NCBI GenBank assembly: GCA_002104945.1
Contig: MCFH01000046.1
Location: 124,001-188,000, forward strand
Length of the DNA: 64,000 nucleotides
Reading direction: 5' to 3'
Origin: Piromyces finnis
Taxonomy: Eukaryota; Neocallimastigomycota; Neocallimastigomycetes; Neocallimastigales; Neocallimastigaceae
Shown: in pieces, positions 46,986 to 59,442 of the stretch
Position numbering within the stretch: position 1 is the stretch's first letter
Layout of the letters: every line of letters starts with the position of its first letter
Program-made: the position numbers and the translations under genes
The notes under the pieces: generated by a model
Databases searched by the model: none
What the model was told of the DNA's origin: nothing
The model's input: only the letters and a program-made list of their open reading frames with translations

Positions 46986-47160
46986 ATATTAAAACACTAT
47001 AATATAAATTAATAAAAAAATTATTTTATTAATTGGGAATATTCAAAATTTCTTATAATATAATAAAATTCTTATTTATAATTTTGCTTTTGAAATGAAA
47101 TGCTATTATTTTCCTAAAATTATTTTTATTATAAGTAATTTCATTGCTACCTTTATTTCA

Positions 47161-47303
47161 TTCTAGAAAATCTAATATTAATTATTTTTTTTTCTCTAAT
47201 TTAGTTTTTATATTCTATTTATTATATTAATAATGTATAAAAGTTCTGTATACCTAAATAAAATAAATGTATTATGGAAATAAGTATATTATATTTTCTC
47301 GAA
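47161..47303 (+). promoter_or_regulatory. possible heat-shock elements upstream of Hsp104 copy B
   Basis: TTCTAGAA (47161-47168) and TTCTCGAA (47296-47303) each fit the HSF core TTCnnGAA. They are about 860 and 720 bp before the copy B start. Such 8-mers should be rare in DNA this A/T-rich, but distance and the lack of a third unit keep this weak. Confidence 0.28.
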
Positions 47304-48024
47304 CTTTTTTAAAAAATAAAAGAATTTTTTAAAGATAAAAATAAAATGTAATTTAATTTTATATTATTAATCTCCTGCTATTATATTTTAAATAAAAAAA
47401 TCCAAAAAGAAAAAAGAGAAATTGTAAGAAATACTAGAATATTTTAAAATTTTTATTTATTTCAAAAAAAAAGATTTATTAGTAATTATTATTGATATAC
47501 ATTTTACATTAAACTACATTAAATTTTGTAGTACTATTCTTTTATCAATATAATTATTCTACTAAATTCTATATTATTCTATATAATTCTACTACATTAA
47601 TTTTAGTAAATTTCAGTAGTTATAAACTTTATTAATTAATATTTCTAATTAATAATATAGAATAAATTAATTTCCATCAAATGGAAAAAAAGAATATAAT
47701 TTGGAGATTTGACATTTAAAAAAAAAAGTATAAATATAGCAAAAAAATATTCAAAAATTTTTTTACTTTATCGAATATTAAATATAATATTAAAATATAA
47801 TATTAATTATACCATAATAAAAACTATTAATATTTTAGCATTATAAAAAATAATAAAATTATTTTATAAATTATATATTATATATATAAAAAATCAAAAA
47901 ATCAAAATAAATTAAAGAACATTCATTAATATAAATTATAAATTAAATAAAAAAATAATTATTAATATCTATTTATCAAAAAAATTTTACATTTATTATA
48001 TTAAGTATTTTTATAACTTTTAAA

Positions 48025-50880
48025 ATGAGCGAAAATTTTACAGAAAAGGTAGAAAACATTATTTTAAAATCAAAAGAATTAGCTCAAGAAAATAGCCATA
48101 TAGAAATTCAACCATGGCATATGTTTATAGCTCTTATAGATGATGAAGATAGTATGTTAAAGAAAGCAATTACTAAAAGCGGTGGCGATTCTTTAACAGT
48201 TGAACGTGCTATCAAAAGAAAAATTGTTCAACTTCCAGTCCAAAATCCACCACCAACAGAAGTCAACTTTAGTAAGGCAACCTACACAATCATTCAAAAT
48301 GCCCAAAAAATCAGTTCCAAAAATAAAGATAAATTCTGTACTGTGTATTCACTTATTATTGCTTTAATTGAATCTACAGAAATTTCTTCTATTCTCAAAA
48401 GTTCTGGTATTGACGTTAATAATGTTAAAGAGCAAATTAAGAAAATTAGAGGAAATAGCACCGCTGATAGTAAAAACGCTGAAGACACTTTTGATGCTTT
48501 GAATAAATATGCTATTGATATGACTGCTTTAGCAGAACAAGGTAAATTTGATCCAGTTATTGGCCGTGATGATGAAATCAGAAGAGTTATTCGTGTATTA
48601 ACATGTAGAAAGAAGAACAACCCCTGCTTAATTGGTGAACCGGGTGTTGGTAAAACAGCTATTATTGAAGGATTAGCACAAAGAATTGTTGCAAACGATA
48701 TTCCAGCAAATCTGAAGTGTAGATTATATTCTTTGGATATGGGTGCTTTGGTTGCCGGTAGTGCCTATCGTGGTGACTTTGAGAAAAGATTAAAGGCAGT
48801 TCTTAATGAAGTCACTACTTCCGAAGAACCTATTGTTTTATTTATTGATGAAATTCATTTAGTTCTCGGAGCTGGAAAAACCAGTGGATCAATGGATGCT
48901 GCAAATTTATTAAAGCCAATGTTAGCTAGAGGAGAGCTTAGATGCATTGGTGCTACTACTCTTGCAGAATATCGTGAATATGTTGAAAAGGACGCAGCTT
49001 TTGAACGTCGTTTCCAACAAGTTTATGTCGGTGAGCCAAGTGTCCAAGATACCATTACTATCTTAAGAGGTTTAAAAGAAAAATTCGAAGCATATGCGGG
49101 TGTTAAAATTTTAGATAGTGCCTTAGTTCAAGCAGCCTATCTTTCTAATCGTTATATTACTAATCGTTTCTTACCAGATAAAGCTATTGATTTGATTGAT
49201 GAAGCCTGTGCTTACGCAAAGGTTCAATTAGAATCACAACCAGAACAAATTGATATTTTAGAAAGAAAAAAACTACAGCTTGAAATTGAAAAAACAGCAT
49301 TATCTGGAGAGAAAAGTCAGATTGCAAAAGATAGATTACAAAAGGTTGAAGAAGAAATTTGCCAATTAAATGAAAAACTTAAACCTTTAATGGAGCAATA
49401 CAAAAATGAAAAGAAACGTATCGATGAAATTGGTACCATGAACAAGAAACTTGATGAAATTCGTAATAAGATTGCAGATGCAGAGCGTAAACACGATTTA
49501 GCTTTAGCAGCTGATTTGAAGTACTATGCCTTACCAGAAGTTGAAAATCGGTTGAAGGAATTAGAAGCAAAGAGAGAAAAGGAACTTGATGAGATGATTG
49601 AAGAAGAAGATGATAATTTTAATAATGGCAAGATGATAGGTAATAATAATGAATTTTTCGATAACAATCAAAGTGGAGAAAAGCCAAAGGTACCAAAGGA
49701 ACAAAACGAAAGATTATTAAAAGAAATCATTGGAGCAAACGAAATAGCGGATATTGTTTCCAAGTGGACAGGTATTCCGGTCCAACGTTTATCTCAAGGT
49801 GAAGCTGAGCGTTTCTTAAACTTAGCAGAACATCTCCACAACAGAATCATTGGTCAGGATGAAGCCGTTGAATTAGTGGCAGAAGCTATTTTAAGAAGCA
49901 GAGCTGGATTAGCTCGCGAAAAGGCACCTGCTGGTTCCTTCCTATTCTTAGGTCCAACAGGTGTTGGTAAGACAGAACTAGCCAAGGCTTTAGCTTGTGA
50001 ATTGTTTGATGATGAAAAGTATATTGTTCGTATTGATATGACTGAATACATGGAAAAGCACAGTGTCTCTAGATTAATTGGTGCACCACCAGGTTATGTT
50101 GGCTATGAAGAAAGTGGCCAACTTACCGAAGCAGTCAGAAGAAGACCATACTCCATTGTTCTTTTTGATGAAGTTGAAAAGGCACATCCAGAAGTCATCA
50201 ACATTCTATTACAAGTTTTAGACGACGGAGTCTTAACTGACGGAAAGGGAAGAACTGTTGATTTCTCAAACACTGTTATTATCATGACAAGTAATCTTGG
50301 CTACCGTCCATTACAAACACTTGCTATTAATAATAGAACTGATATTGATAAGAATACCAGAGATCTTGTTATGGAAGAAGTTCGTCAAACTTTAAAACCA
50401 GAACTTATTAACCGTTTAGATGATATTATTCTATTCCATCCACTCTCCAAAAAGGAATTAAGAACAATCATTACCAATCAAATAAAGAATATTGAAAAGC
50501 GTATTGCTAATCAAGGATTACTAAAAATGACAATCAACATTACTGAAGGAGCACAAGACTTTATATTAAGTGAAGCCTATGATCCAGCGTATGGTGCTAG
50601 ACCAATAAGAAGATACTTAGAAAAGCATATTGTTACTCGTCTTAGTTATTTAAAGATTAAAGGAAAACTTTATCCAGGTTGTATAGTTAACATTGATTAT
50701 TCTCAAGAAAAATTAAAGCCAATTAATGATCAAATATTATTAAATAGTTCTTCGTCACCAATTTCTTCTCCTTCTCTTAGTGGTTCATACAATCCAAGAA
50801 AAAGATATTTTGAAGATGATTCATTAATATTTACAGTTCAACCACCAGAGATTGATAATGATGACAAGATGGAATTATAA
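48025..50880 (+). CDS. HSP104: Hsp104/ClpB disaggregase, copy B
   Basis: This is the second intronless Hsp104, 951 residues. Clp-N repeats, NBD1 ([16 protein letters not shown]), coiled-coil middle domain, NBD2 ([16 protein letters not shown]) and C-terminal domain are the same as in copy A. Only the first nine residues (MSENFTEKV) and the tail differ. The tail here (about 65 residues) is Ser/Pro-rich, then acidic, ending [12 protein letters not shown]. Yeast Hsp104 has an acidic C-terminal extension that binds TPR co-chaperones; the acidic end of this copy, missing from A, may matter for that, which is inference. Arg61 and Thr78 replace Cys and Ile of copy A. It is divergent from the 46-kb cysteine-rich gene and 765 bp upstream of the PDI-like gene. 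Confidence 0.95.
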   Translation: MSENFTEKVENIILKSKELAQENSHIEIQPWHMFIALIDDEDSMLKKAITKSGGDSLTVERAIKRKIVQLPVQNPPPTEVNFSKATYTIIQNAQKISSKNKDKFCTVYSLIIALIESTEISSILKSSGIDVNNVKEQIKKIRGNSTADSKNAEDTFDALNKYAIDMTALAEQGKFDPVIGRDDEIRRVIRVLTCRKKNNPCLIGEPGVGKTAIIEGLAQRIVANDIPANLKCRLYSLDMGALVAGSAYRGDFEKRLKAVLNEVTTSEEPIVLFIDEIHLVLGAGKTSGSMDAANLLKPMLARGELRCIGATTLAEYREYVEKDAAFERRFQQVYVGEPSVQDTITILRGLKEKFEAYAGVKILDSALVQAAYLSNRYITNRFLPDKAIDLIDEACAYAKVQLESQPEQIDILERKKLQLEIEKTALSGEKSQIAKDRLQKVEEEICQLNEKLKPLMEQYKNEKKRIDEIGTMNKKLDEIRNKIADAERKHDLALAADLKYYALPEVENRLKELEAKREKELDEMIEEEDDNFNNGKMIGNNNEFFDNNQSGEKPKVPKEQNERLLKEIIGANEIADIVSKWTGIPVQRLSQGEAERFLNLAEHLHNRIIGQDEAVELVAEAILRSRAGLAREKAPAGSFLFLGPTGVGKTELAKALACELFDDEKYIVRIDMTEYMEKHSVSRLIGAPPGYVGYEESGQLTEAVRRRPYSIVLFDEVEKAHPEVINILLQVLDDGVLTDGKGRTVDFSNTVIIMTSNLGYRPLQTLAINNRTDIDKNTRDLVMEEVRQTLKPELINRLDDIILFHPLSKKELRTIITNQIKNIEKRIANQGLLKMTINITEGAQDFILSEAYDPAYGARPIRRYLEKHIVTRLSYLKIKGKLYPGCIVNIDYSQEKLKPINDQILLNSSSSPISSPSLSGSYNPRKRYFEDDSLIFTVQPPEIDNDDKMEL
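48051..50702 (+). repeat. inverted repeat arm B (2652 bp, shared with 18548-21199)
   Basis: Partner of arm A. Differences seen: C at 48205 and C at 48257 where arm A's coding strand has T. Flanking DNA, promoters, first codons and tails of the two genes show no similarity. Confidence 0.93.
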
Positions 50881-51645
50881 ATTTCATCTAAAAATTTATT
50901 TAATATACCAAATTAACAATTCAATTAACAAACCCTAACAATGTATAAAGTAATTTAAATTAAAATTAAAAAAAGAAAATAAAATAAAAAGCTAATATTT
51001 TTTATAAATATCTATAATAATTAAAATCAATTGTATAATAATAAATAAATAAATAAAATAAAATAAAAATAAAATAAAAAATAATATAATAAAAAAGAAA
51101 TACAAGGATTAATTATTTTGTGTATTTAACCTTTTATTAATTATTTTATTATATTAATACAAATAAAAATAATGACAATGACAGAACAAGAAAATTGAAA
51201 TAGCAATAATAGTGTTAAACTAAAACTAATAATGTTTCATTAATTATATTCTCGTTAATGAATTAAAAATAATAAAAGTTCAAAAAATAGCCGTTGAAAA
51301 TAAAAAATACAATTATTAATAAATATTTTTTATATTAATATTATTTTTTGGAGTTTAAAACTAAATAATTAAAAATAATATATTGAATTTTTCATTCTAA
51401 TCCAATAAGATTTAATTGATGTGAATACTATTAATTAAAATAAGCAATTAAAAATATATAAAAAAAACAATTGCATTTAAAATTCTCATAAAACCATTAA
51501 TAAAGTTATCAATTCTTTATGGAATTAAAGTAATTAGTAAAATATTTACATAATAATGAATAAATATATTATTTAAAAGAAAAAATTAACAATTTAAAGA
51601 TAAATGAAATATTATATTGTAATAAAATAAAAATACATCAATAAT
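50881..51645. other. tandem spacer, no gene seen
   Basis: A/T-rich DNA between Hsp104 copy B and the PDI-like gene, holding the poly(A) region of the former and the promoter of the latter, with an AAATA-type short repeat near 51040-51080. Nothing else was recognised. Confidence 0.5.
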
Positions 51646-53473
51646 ATGGATATAAAGTTACTTTTGAATGTACTAATATTTCTAATTATTGGTATATATA
51701 TCCAAAAAATTCAATGTATAAATTTTAATAATTTAAAAGAAGCTGATTTAATCGAAGTAGATAATTTATTTAATAATTGGAATGATTATATAGATACTAA
51801 GCAAAGAATTATAATTGGTTGCTTTGATAGCGATAATGGAATTGAGTATGATAATTTCATAAAAGCAATCAATTCAATTGAAAGCTTAGAAACAAAGAAA
51901 GGTTTAATTTCTTCAAAAAAGTATTCAACAATTTTTAATTCAAATATTTTAAATTCATATTTAGGAAAAAAAGGTATTAATGATATTTATGTTGAAGCAC
52001 CAGAAATACTTGTTTTTAAAAAGGATGCAACAAATCATATATTAAAATATTATTATTCGGCAGATAATAATTTTAGAGAAGATTCAATAAGTAAATTTAT
52101 AGTAGAAAGTGCTTCAGAACCTATGACTAAATTAGAAGATATTCAATTAATAGATAATTATTATTATTACATTGATAGTGATAATAACCATGCCTCATTG
52201 TATTCAATGGAAAAGCCATTTATATATCTTAATTTAAAAAATTTAAATAATAAATACATTAGTGATGTTTTTAATGTATTGAGACAATTTAAAAATCAAT
52301 TTAATGTTGTATATACTGATGAGAATAATTTTATACGTCCTCCTTTTGAAAATTTAAAGTTTTCACCTCTTTCTATTATCAAAAATGTAAAGAAAAGAGG
52401 ATTGGAAGAGGCTTTTGATAGTAGTCAATTTTCAGATTCTTACGTTACTACAATCTATCACTATACAGAAAATATGTCTGAAAATGTATATCATCAAGAT
52501 TTAAGTTATGATTTTCTTATTGATTTTGTAAATAAATACAATAATAATACTTTAATTCCACAAAAGCCTAAAAAGCATTTTGAAAATCAACTGAATAATA
52601 AAGTTATTGAATTTAAATATAATGATTATGTATTAGAACTAAATAATCATAATTTTATTGATGTTACTGGAGATGTTTTTAAAGATGTATATGTATTAGT
52701 GTATTATCCATGGAATGAAGAATATGAAATGGTAATATTTTATATTAATATCAAATTTGTTAATATATAATATTAGAATTCTAAAAACATTTTTAATATT
52801 AACTGTAATAAAAACATAATAAGATAAAATCAATTTGGAATGAATTAGCAAAAAATTTGTATTATGAAAGAAATAATATTATTTTGGCTTCTTATAATGT
52901 TTTGGAAAATGAAGTCCTTAACACAGAATTTAAAAGCAGAAATGGTATTAATTTGCAAAATATAATATATATTAATAAAAAAACTTCTAAATATAACTAA
53001 AATATTATCATTATTAAATTAATACTCAAATTTGCAATTTGTATTAAATTAATTAGATTATCCTGAAATTATATTATACAGATCCCAAATAGATGATATT
53101 GAAAATAACAAAAAAAAAATAATAATGTATAGAAGAGAAGCTGGTGTAAGTTATGAAACCTTAGCCTCTTGGATTACATATACTTCAAAGTAAATAATTT
53201 AAATTGACTTTTTTTTTTTTCTTAAAAAATTAAAAGTTTATGAATTGCTAATAAATTTCGATATACTTGATTATATATTATAGATTTAATATTCTTGTAC
53301 CATTTAATATAAATCATTTAAAATTAAGAATAGAAAATCAAGGATATATAGGGAATAATGCAGAAGAATTATTTAATAGAGATAAATATTATAATTACAT
53401 AAATAATGAACATCCAGCTCCAAAATTAAATTATGAAGATATACAAGAAATTATAATCAGTAATTACTCATAG

Positions 53474-53504
<31 letters not shown>

Positions 53505-54278
53505 TTACTATTAAAAAGCAAAATTATTAATTATAAAATCTTTTATAACTTGTTAAATGCAGCTTCAACTTATTATTCTTATCAATCAAAAACTGTAGAA
53601 ATTCATTCTCAACCAACATATACAACATTTATAGAACCACCACCAATTCCAGACCCAATTCCAAAAGCTCCAGAAAATTTATTTTCCAAAACTCTTATTT
53701 TTGATGATGAAGCAGTATTAAGTATAGGAATAAAAATTCCATATGCAGAATATCCACCCAAATATATTGGTGCTAAAGAAATTAAAGAAAGAATTATTCG
53801 TGATGAGATCGAATCAGAAAAAAAAAAATCCAAAAAAGTAGTAAAAGAATCATTTATAAATAGTAAGGCAACAGTTTTAAATAATCATAGTAGTATGAAA
53901 AATCTTAAAATAGCTGCTTTAGATAGTACTAATAATAATATCAAAACTAAAAAAAATGCTAAAGCCCTTGTATATGAACAAATGTTAGATACAATGAATC
54001 TAAATTCAGAGCAAAAAAATAAGTTAATGGAAAGTAATACCAAAAATGTGAAATTAAATGAAGCATTAAATAATTCACAATCTAAAGGAGGCAAACTAAA
54101 AAAAGTATTAGATTATACAGGGACAAAGGGAACTATATTAAAGGAATATACAGGAAACGTAACAGTTAAAACAGCTAGATTAAAAGAAGTATTGGGCAAA
54201 TCTGGTTCTAAATTAATTGAAACATCAGGAAACACTGATACTAAAAGAGTTAAATTAAAAGAAATATTGGAAAATTAG
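51646..54278 (+). CDS. PDI-like ER protein lacking active-site cysteines
   Basis: Five exons (51646-52731, 52824-52944, 53057-53189, 53284-53459 and 53563-54278) sum in frame to 743 residues. A signal peptide (MDIKLLLNVLIFLIIGIYI...QC) is followed by thioredoxin-like folds resembling PDI b and b' domains. A last thioredoxin fold follows: NNHNFIDVTGDVFKDVYVLV, then YYPWNEEYEM, SIWNELAKNLYYE and YPEIILYR. In PDIs the position after Tyr-x-Pro-Trp is CGHC; here it is NEEYE, so no thiol chemistry is possible there. The catalytic a domain is absent as well. The C-terminal third is new: a Pro-rich stretch (EPPPIPDPIPKAPENLF) and about 180 Lys-rich residues with imperfect repeats around VKLKEILEN and LKEVLGKSGSK. 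No KDEL-type ending is seen. It probably acts as a chaperone or adaptor in the secretory pathway. Confidence 0.68.
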
Positions 54279-54287
54279 TAAAAAAAA

Positions 54288-54337
<50 letters not shown>

Positions 54338-54631
54338 AAAATACAATATAAAACAAAAAAATTGTAAACTCAAAATAATTAAAATAAAATTAAAGAAAAA
54401 AAAAATTAAAAAATAAATAATATTAAAATTATCTTTAAAATATATATCTTTAGAAGTTAATGTTAATATATTATATAGTAAAATAATAATAAAATTAAAA
54501 TAACTATATTAAAAACTTTATAAATCATTCATATTTTATTTATTTTCTTTTTTCTAATTTTTAGTTTTTAATCAGCTAGACGATAGAATAAATATAAAGA
54601 TGAAAATATAATATAAAAAAATATATATTAT
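54279..54631. other. convergent spacer with (AAT)n
   Basis: Short A/T spacer between the PDI-like and CCCH-methyltransferase 3' ends. It contains about 13 AAT units at about 54291-54332. Confidence 0.6.
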
Positions 54632-56275
54632 CTAGGACTTTTTGTCCTTATATAATAGTAAATTTTTTCCTTCGAAAGGTAAAAAGGTTTTTTGAATGTC
54701 CTTATCTTTTTCACATAAATATTCAACAAATTGTTCATAAGATGAAACTAGAATTTCTTCATAATCATTTCCATTTTCAGCATTTTCTGATCTCTTTCTT
54801 TTTAATTTACGATGAGGGAAATCATTTGCAAATACACAACATGGAATAATAGCAAATGGTTTTTTAAGTTTTAATGCTAAATCTACGATAATTTCTGTTG
54901 CTTGATCAGGGTGAAGACCAATGAGAATTGAACTATTATTAAACAGATGCTTTTGATGATTTGGTGTATCATGATTAACCATACATTGAATTTGTGAAAA
55001 CGGAATATCAATTTTTACATTTTTCTTTAATTTAAATCTTTTTGGTTTTGAATTGTCATCACTGTTATTTTTATCACAATCATTTATTTCATTGGATGAA
55101 TATTTATTTACTTCTTTATTCTGATTCTGAGCTAATTCTTTATTTAAAAACACATTCTCTATTTCGTTGTTACTATTTTTATTTTCTTGTATTTCTTTTT
55201 TTTTCAAATCATATAACAAACGCATTTGTTTTTTATCTAATTTTGCTGGTCTTGGTTCAAGAAGGGTTGAATGAACTTTATGTTTAATAGTTAGTTCAAA
55301 TGAAGTTGCACCCCTTCCCCCAGCAATATCTAATACACCACTTCCTGAATTTAAATAATCTTTGCCAAAGTGTTCCACCAACCAATTAGCAAAAACACAT
55401 GCACGTTTGCTATGACCCACCTTATCATGTGGATCAATGAAATCATCTTTATTATTGTAATTAAATTTTCTTTTATTAAGACGCTAGTATTATTTTTAAT
55501 ATAAAGATAAAATATTAAACATCGATTTTTTTTCAATAAAAATTAGAATACAAAAAAGGTTTTATTATTAATAAATAATTACAATAGAAAAAAATAATTA
55601 TAAAATATGTATTACCTTGTCAATCCATTGTTTTTTCATTTCTTCATTAGTAATATGGAGGAAAGGACAATCACTACCACGTAAACAATTTTTACCATTT
55701 AACCAAAATTTACATATTCCCTTTTTTTCTTCTTCTGGAATAATATCTTTAGTTTCAACTGCTTTTAAATTTTCTTTGTTTTCCTCGTTCTCTATATTAG
55801 TTTTTTTGTTAATTTTATTCCTTTTTTCAATTATTGGTAACTCAGGAACAAATGCAATTTTATTATCGTATTTCTTTACAAGTTCTATTTCTTTAATATG
55901 AAACAATATATTGTTTTCAATTGTATTACTTTTATCATTTAACTCTGTTTCATTATATTTAGTCATGTTTTCTACCCAACATACTATATTAAATTTATCA
56001 CCTAATTTTATATTTTTTTGAATATTGTGAATATTTTCTATATCTAATTCAGGAAATTTTAAAATGAAAGAAACTTTTTTACATGTTTCGCATATTTCAT
56101 TTGTACTCTCGCAAAAACGAGCATCAAAAAAATAGAGTCTTTTACTTACTCGACGTTTATGAACAATTTGAACATCTTTAATGCAATACAAATTTTCAGG
56201 ATTATTTTCAAAAAAGATAGTATGAAATTTAGTATGAATTATTTCTTGAGTTAATTGATAAAATTCTTCTATCAT
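54632..56275 (-). CDS. CCCH zinc-finger, SAM-methyltransferase-like protein
   Basis: Two exons (56275-55616 and 55483-54632) give 503 residues in frame. The N-terminal part looks like an OB-type nucleic-acid-binding fold (HKRRVSKRLYFFDARF, GDKFNIVCWVE). Next is one CCCH zinc finger, CKFWLNGKNCLRGSDCPFLH. Exon 2 starts with KVGHSKRACVFANWLVEHFG, then a Rossmann-type motif GSGVLDIAGGRGATSFELT, SAM motif I. Later it has IGLHPDQATEIIVDLAL and PFAIIPCCVFANDFPHRK. This architecture suggests RNA methylation, but the substrate is unknown to me, and the PCCVF part could replace the usual catalytic motif. A Lys/Asn/Glu low-complexity insert lies between motif I and the downstream motifs. A conserved protein family is likely; no gene name is assigned. 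Confidence 0.68.
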
Positions 56276-56800
56276 TTTATATTAAAATATTTAAACAATA
56301 TAAGTAAATAAAAATGAAAAAAAAAGAAAAAAAAAAAAAAAAAAAAAAATAAAAAAAATAAAATAAAATAAAAAACTAAAAAATTATTTATATATTATAA
56401 ACTTAACCAATAAAATATTTTATTCAAGTTCAATATATTTTAATTCATAAATATTAATTTAATAAAATAAAAGCAAAGATAAAGAATATAGAATAAAAAA
56501 AAAATATAAATTATATTTTTTTATTAATTATTATTTTTATTTAGTTATATAATTTTTATATTGTATATATTAATTTAATGTTTATGTTTATTAAATGTTA
56601 ATTATGGAACTCAATATTTATTTATTCTTAATAAAAAAAAATTGTTAATTTTACTCTAGATTTAACTATATATATTTTTTATTTAAAATATTTAACTGTA
56701 TATCTGCATATTATACTAAATTTTTCTATTTCCCTTTATTTTTTTTTCTTCTTTTTAGTTTTTATTTTATATTTATATATTAAAATATAACAAATATAAA
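56276..56800. other. tandem spacer, no gene seen
   Basis: A/T-rich spacer between ERGIC2 (3' end) and the CCCH-methyltransferase gene (5' end), with an A-run at about 56315-56350. Nothing else was recognised. Confidence 0.5.
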
Positions 56801-58323
56801 TTAATGCTCTACAGGGGATTGAGCAACTAATGGTTCATGTTCACTTTCACTTGATGAATCCTTTTGATTTTTTCTCATTATTAAATTGTAAATTGTAAAC
56901 AAGATTCTATAAATATTACCAAAAGAGACATATATACCTATAATAAATAATAATAATAATAATGTGATAATTTTAATAAGTTAATATAATAAAAACTAAA
57001 TATATGAATGCTACTTTACCTCCAACAATACCACATAAACGTACTAAAAAGTGGAAAAATGATTTTTTAATCTGTACAATTCTAATAATTTTTGAATATA
57101 TAATATATTTATTAATAATTATATTTTTATTATAAGTTATTTTAATTTTTATTTATAAATAAATATAACTTACTTGACTAAAAGTGGTTCAAAATCAAAT
57201 TTAATGAATATGCCAGGTAAATCATGTGATTTTGAAACATCAGCACTCATATCAGTAACAGAATACTGATTAGTGTAAAGAATACGGCCTGATGATTCCT
57301 GTTTGTAAATAGTTGGTACCTAATATATATATACAATAGTTGGTATTTTTTTTAAATAAAATTAATTAAATTATAATTGATAACTTTTAAATAGCAGTTA
57401 ATATTTTAAAATGCATTGAAATTTAACTTACAATTGATAAGAAGTACTGATAGTATGAGAAATCTTTATGATATAAAGAAATAAATAAATTGATATTAGA
57501 AATTATTATATTACTTAAAAATAGTTTGTATATAATTTTATTAATTCTCAATACTTACGTTTTTCAGTAATTTCAACACTGTCATCTAATGGATTTATAA
57601 GACCTGGGTAATAATCACCAAATGAAAATGTATAGAACCTATGAGTGAAGTTTAATTCTATATTTAAAATATATATATACATTAATAGTCATTAGTTATT
57701 TCTTTACTTTCCATATTCACTTCAATTCGTTTTTATTTTTATTGATATTTACGATTATGTTCAGTATGTTTTCCACCATAACCATGACCTAAAGCAGTAA
57801 TGTGGAAATTTCCAGCTAATTTATGAACATCAATTTGACCAGTAATACGACAACTACTTTTTTCATCTTCATAACTTGACCAACTATCATCCTCTTTTTC
57901 AGCATTATCCATAAGGTCGTCCATATCAAAATTCTCACCTTCAATTTCAGCTTTTCCATTATTATTAAAATTAACAGCATTTCTAACTGAAAAGTGTGTT
58001 GGTGTAAATGACAAAGCTGCTTTAGCATATGTTGTTGTTCCAGTTGAATCATACATATCAGCTCTAAGATTATCACATTCCATTGCAACAGTTAAGTCGA
58101 TGTTCATATAAACATTATTGTTTTTAGTATAGTCAATAACAACGGAATAATCATATTGTGCATTTAAATATTCTAATACTTCAGAGAATATTAAAAATGA
58201 TAAAATGAAAGTAACAATCATTGTAACAAAACCACCACCAGCACTTTGGTCTACATAATCTCTTTCGATTTTTGGAAATACATCCAATTGAGTTATTCTC
58301 TTTCTCAATTTTGATTCACTCAT
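56801..58323 (-). CDS. ERV41: ERGIC2/Erv41 ER-Golgi cargo-cycling protein
   Basis: Erv41/ERGIC2 forms a complex with Erv46 that cycles between ER and Golgi and retrieves ER proteins. Exon 1 (58323 to about 57750) encodes LRKRITQLDVFPKIERDYVD, a first membrane helix (about 30-50) and the lumenal region: NVYMNIDLTVAMECDNLRAD and SSCRITGQIDVHKLAGNFHI. Later exons give FTHRFYTFSFGDYYPGLINP, LDDSVEI, VPTIYKQ, QYSVTDMS, GIFIKFDFEPLLVK and FFHFLVRLCGIVGG. A second membrane helix and a short cytosolic tail follow (EHEPLVAQSPVEH, stop at 56801). The invariant family motifs are all present. About five exons; the lengths are near those of animal ERGIC2. Confidence 0.93.
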
Positions 58324-59442
58324 TTTTTGATTTTAATTTATATTACAATATTTAGGTGCTAAAAAATAAACTATATATATGAGTTTCTTGTTTATTTATT
58401 TATTGAATTTATTAGATTTGAATAAAAATTTAATTTAATAAAAATATTTAATGATAAAAATCCAGTTTTTTTTTGTTTTTTTTTTTTTTTTAATATAATA
58501 AACAGAATTGTGATGTTTTCGTTTTTTTATATTAAATATTTTTGTGGAGTTTATTCATTCATTATATAATATGATATTTTATATTTTAGTAAATTAATAT
58601 ATAAAATATTTAAAATTTATTTTTAATTTAATAAATATCAAAAATTTAATGAATATATTAATATATATTTATTTTTTACTATTAATATTTAAAAAAAGAA
58701 AGAAAGAAAGAAACTGAGAGAAAATGAAACAACGATAATAATATATAGAACTATATAGGTTACTCTCTTTATTAATTATTAAATTTTACTTACAAAAATT
58801 TAAATATTTTGCTTTGTTTTTTTTATAAATTTTATTGATTTTTCCTTTTTTTTTTTGGTATTTTTATTTTATTTTATTTTATTTTAATGGAATATCAGTA
58901 TATGTTTATAATCTTTAAATTTAATTTAAAAATTATATCTGCATAAAAATGACAGTATAAAGGATGATATAAAATAATAATTTTTATATATATATATTCA
59001 TTCTATAAAATATAATACAATAAAATTTTTATAAAAAAAAAAAAAAGAAAAATTTTATTTTAAAAATAAATTTTAATTTTAAACAAATAAAATATTGATA
59101 TATGGAATATTTAATAACATATAAATTTTTATAAACTTAATATTATATGGTATTAAATTTAATTCTTAATATTTAATTCAATAGCGGTTACTCTTAATAC
59201 ATTAATAAATTAATTCCAATGTAATTGTATTATATATTTATTATATGAATTAATATATTTAATAAGTTTACATTTATGAAAAAAATATCTTTTGGCTATT
59301 AATTATTGATTAGTTTTTAATATATTAAAAATTAAAAAATATTATCGAGTATATATTTATATATGAATGATACATTAATTTAGATTTTTATTAAAATAAA
59401 TAAAAATTAAATCTTTTAATACAAAACAATATCATTCATAAT
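58324..59442. other. spacer, no gene seen
   Basis: 1.1 kb between the PRP28 3' end and the ERGIC2 start. It is A/T-rich with T-runs, a GAAA tetramer run near 58697-58711 and a TTTTA pentamer run near 58865-58885. No gene was recognised. Confidence 0.5.
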
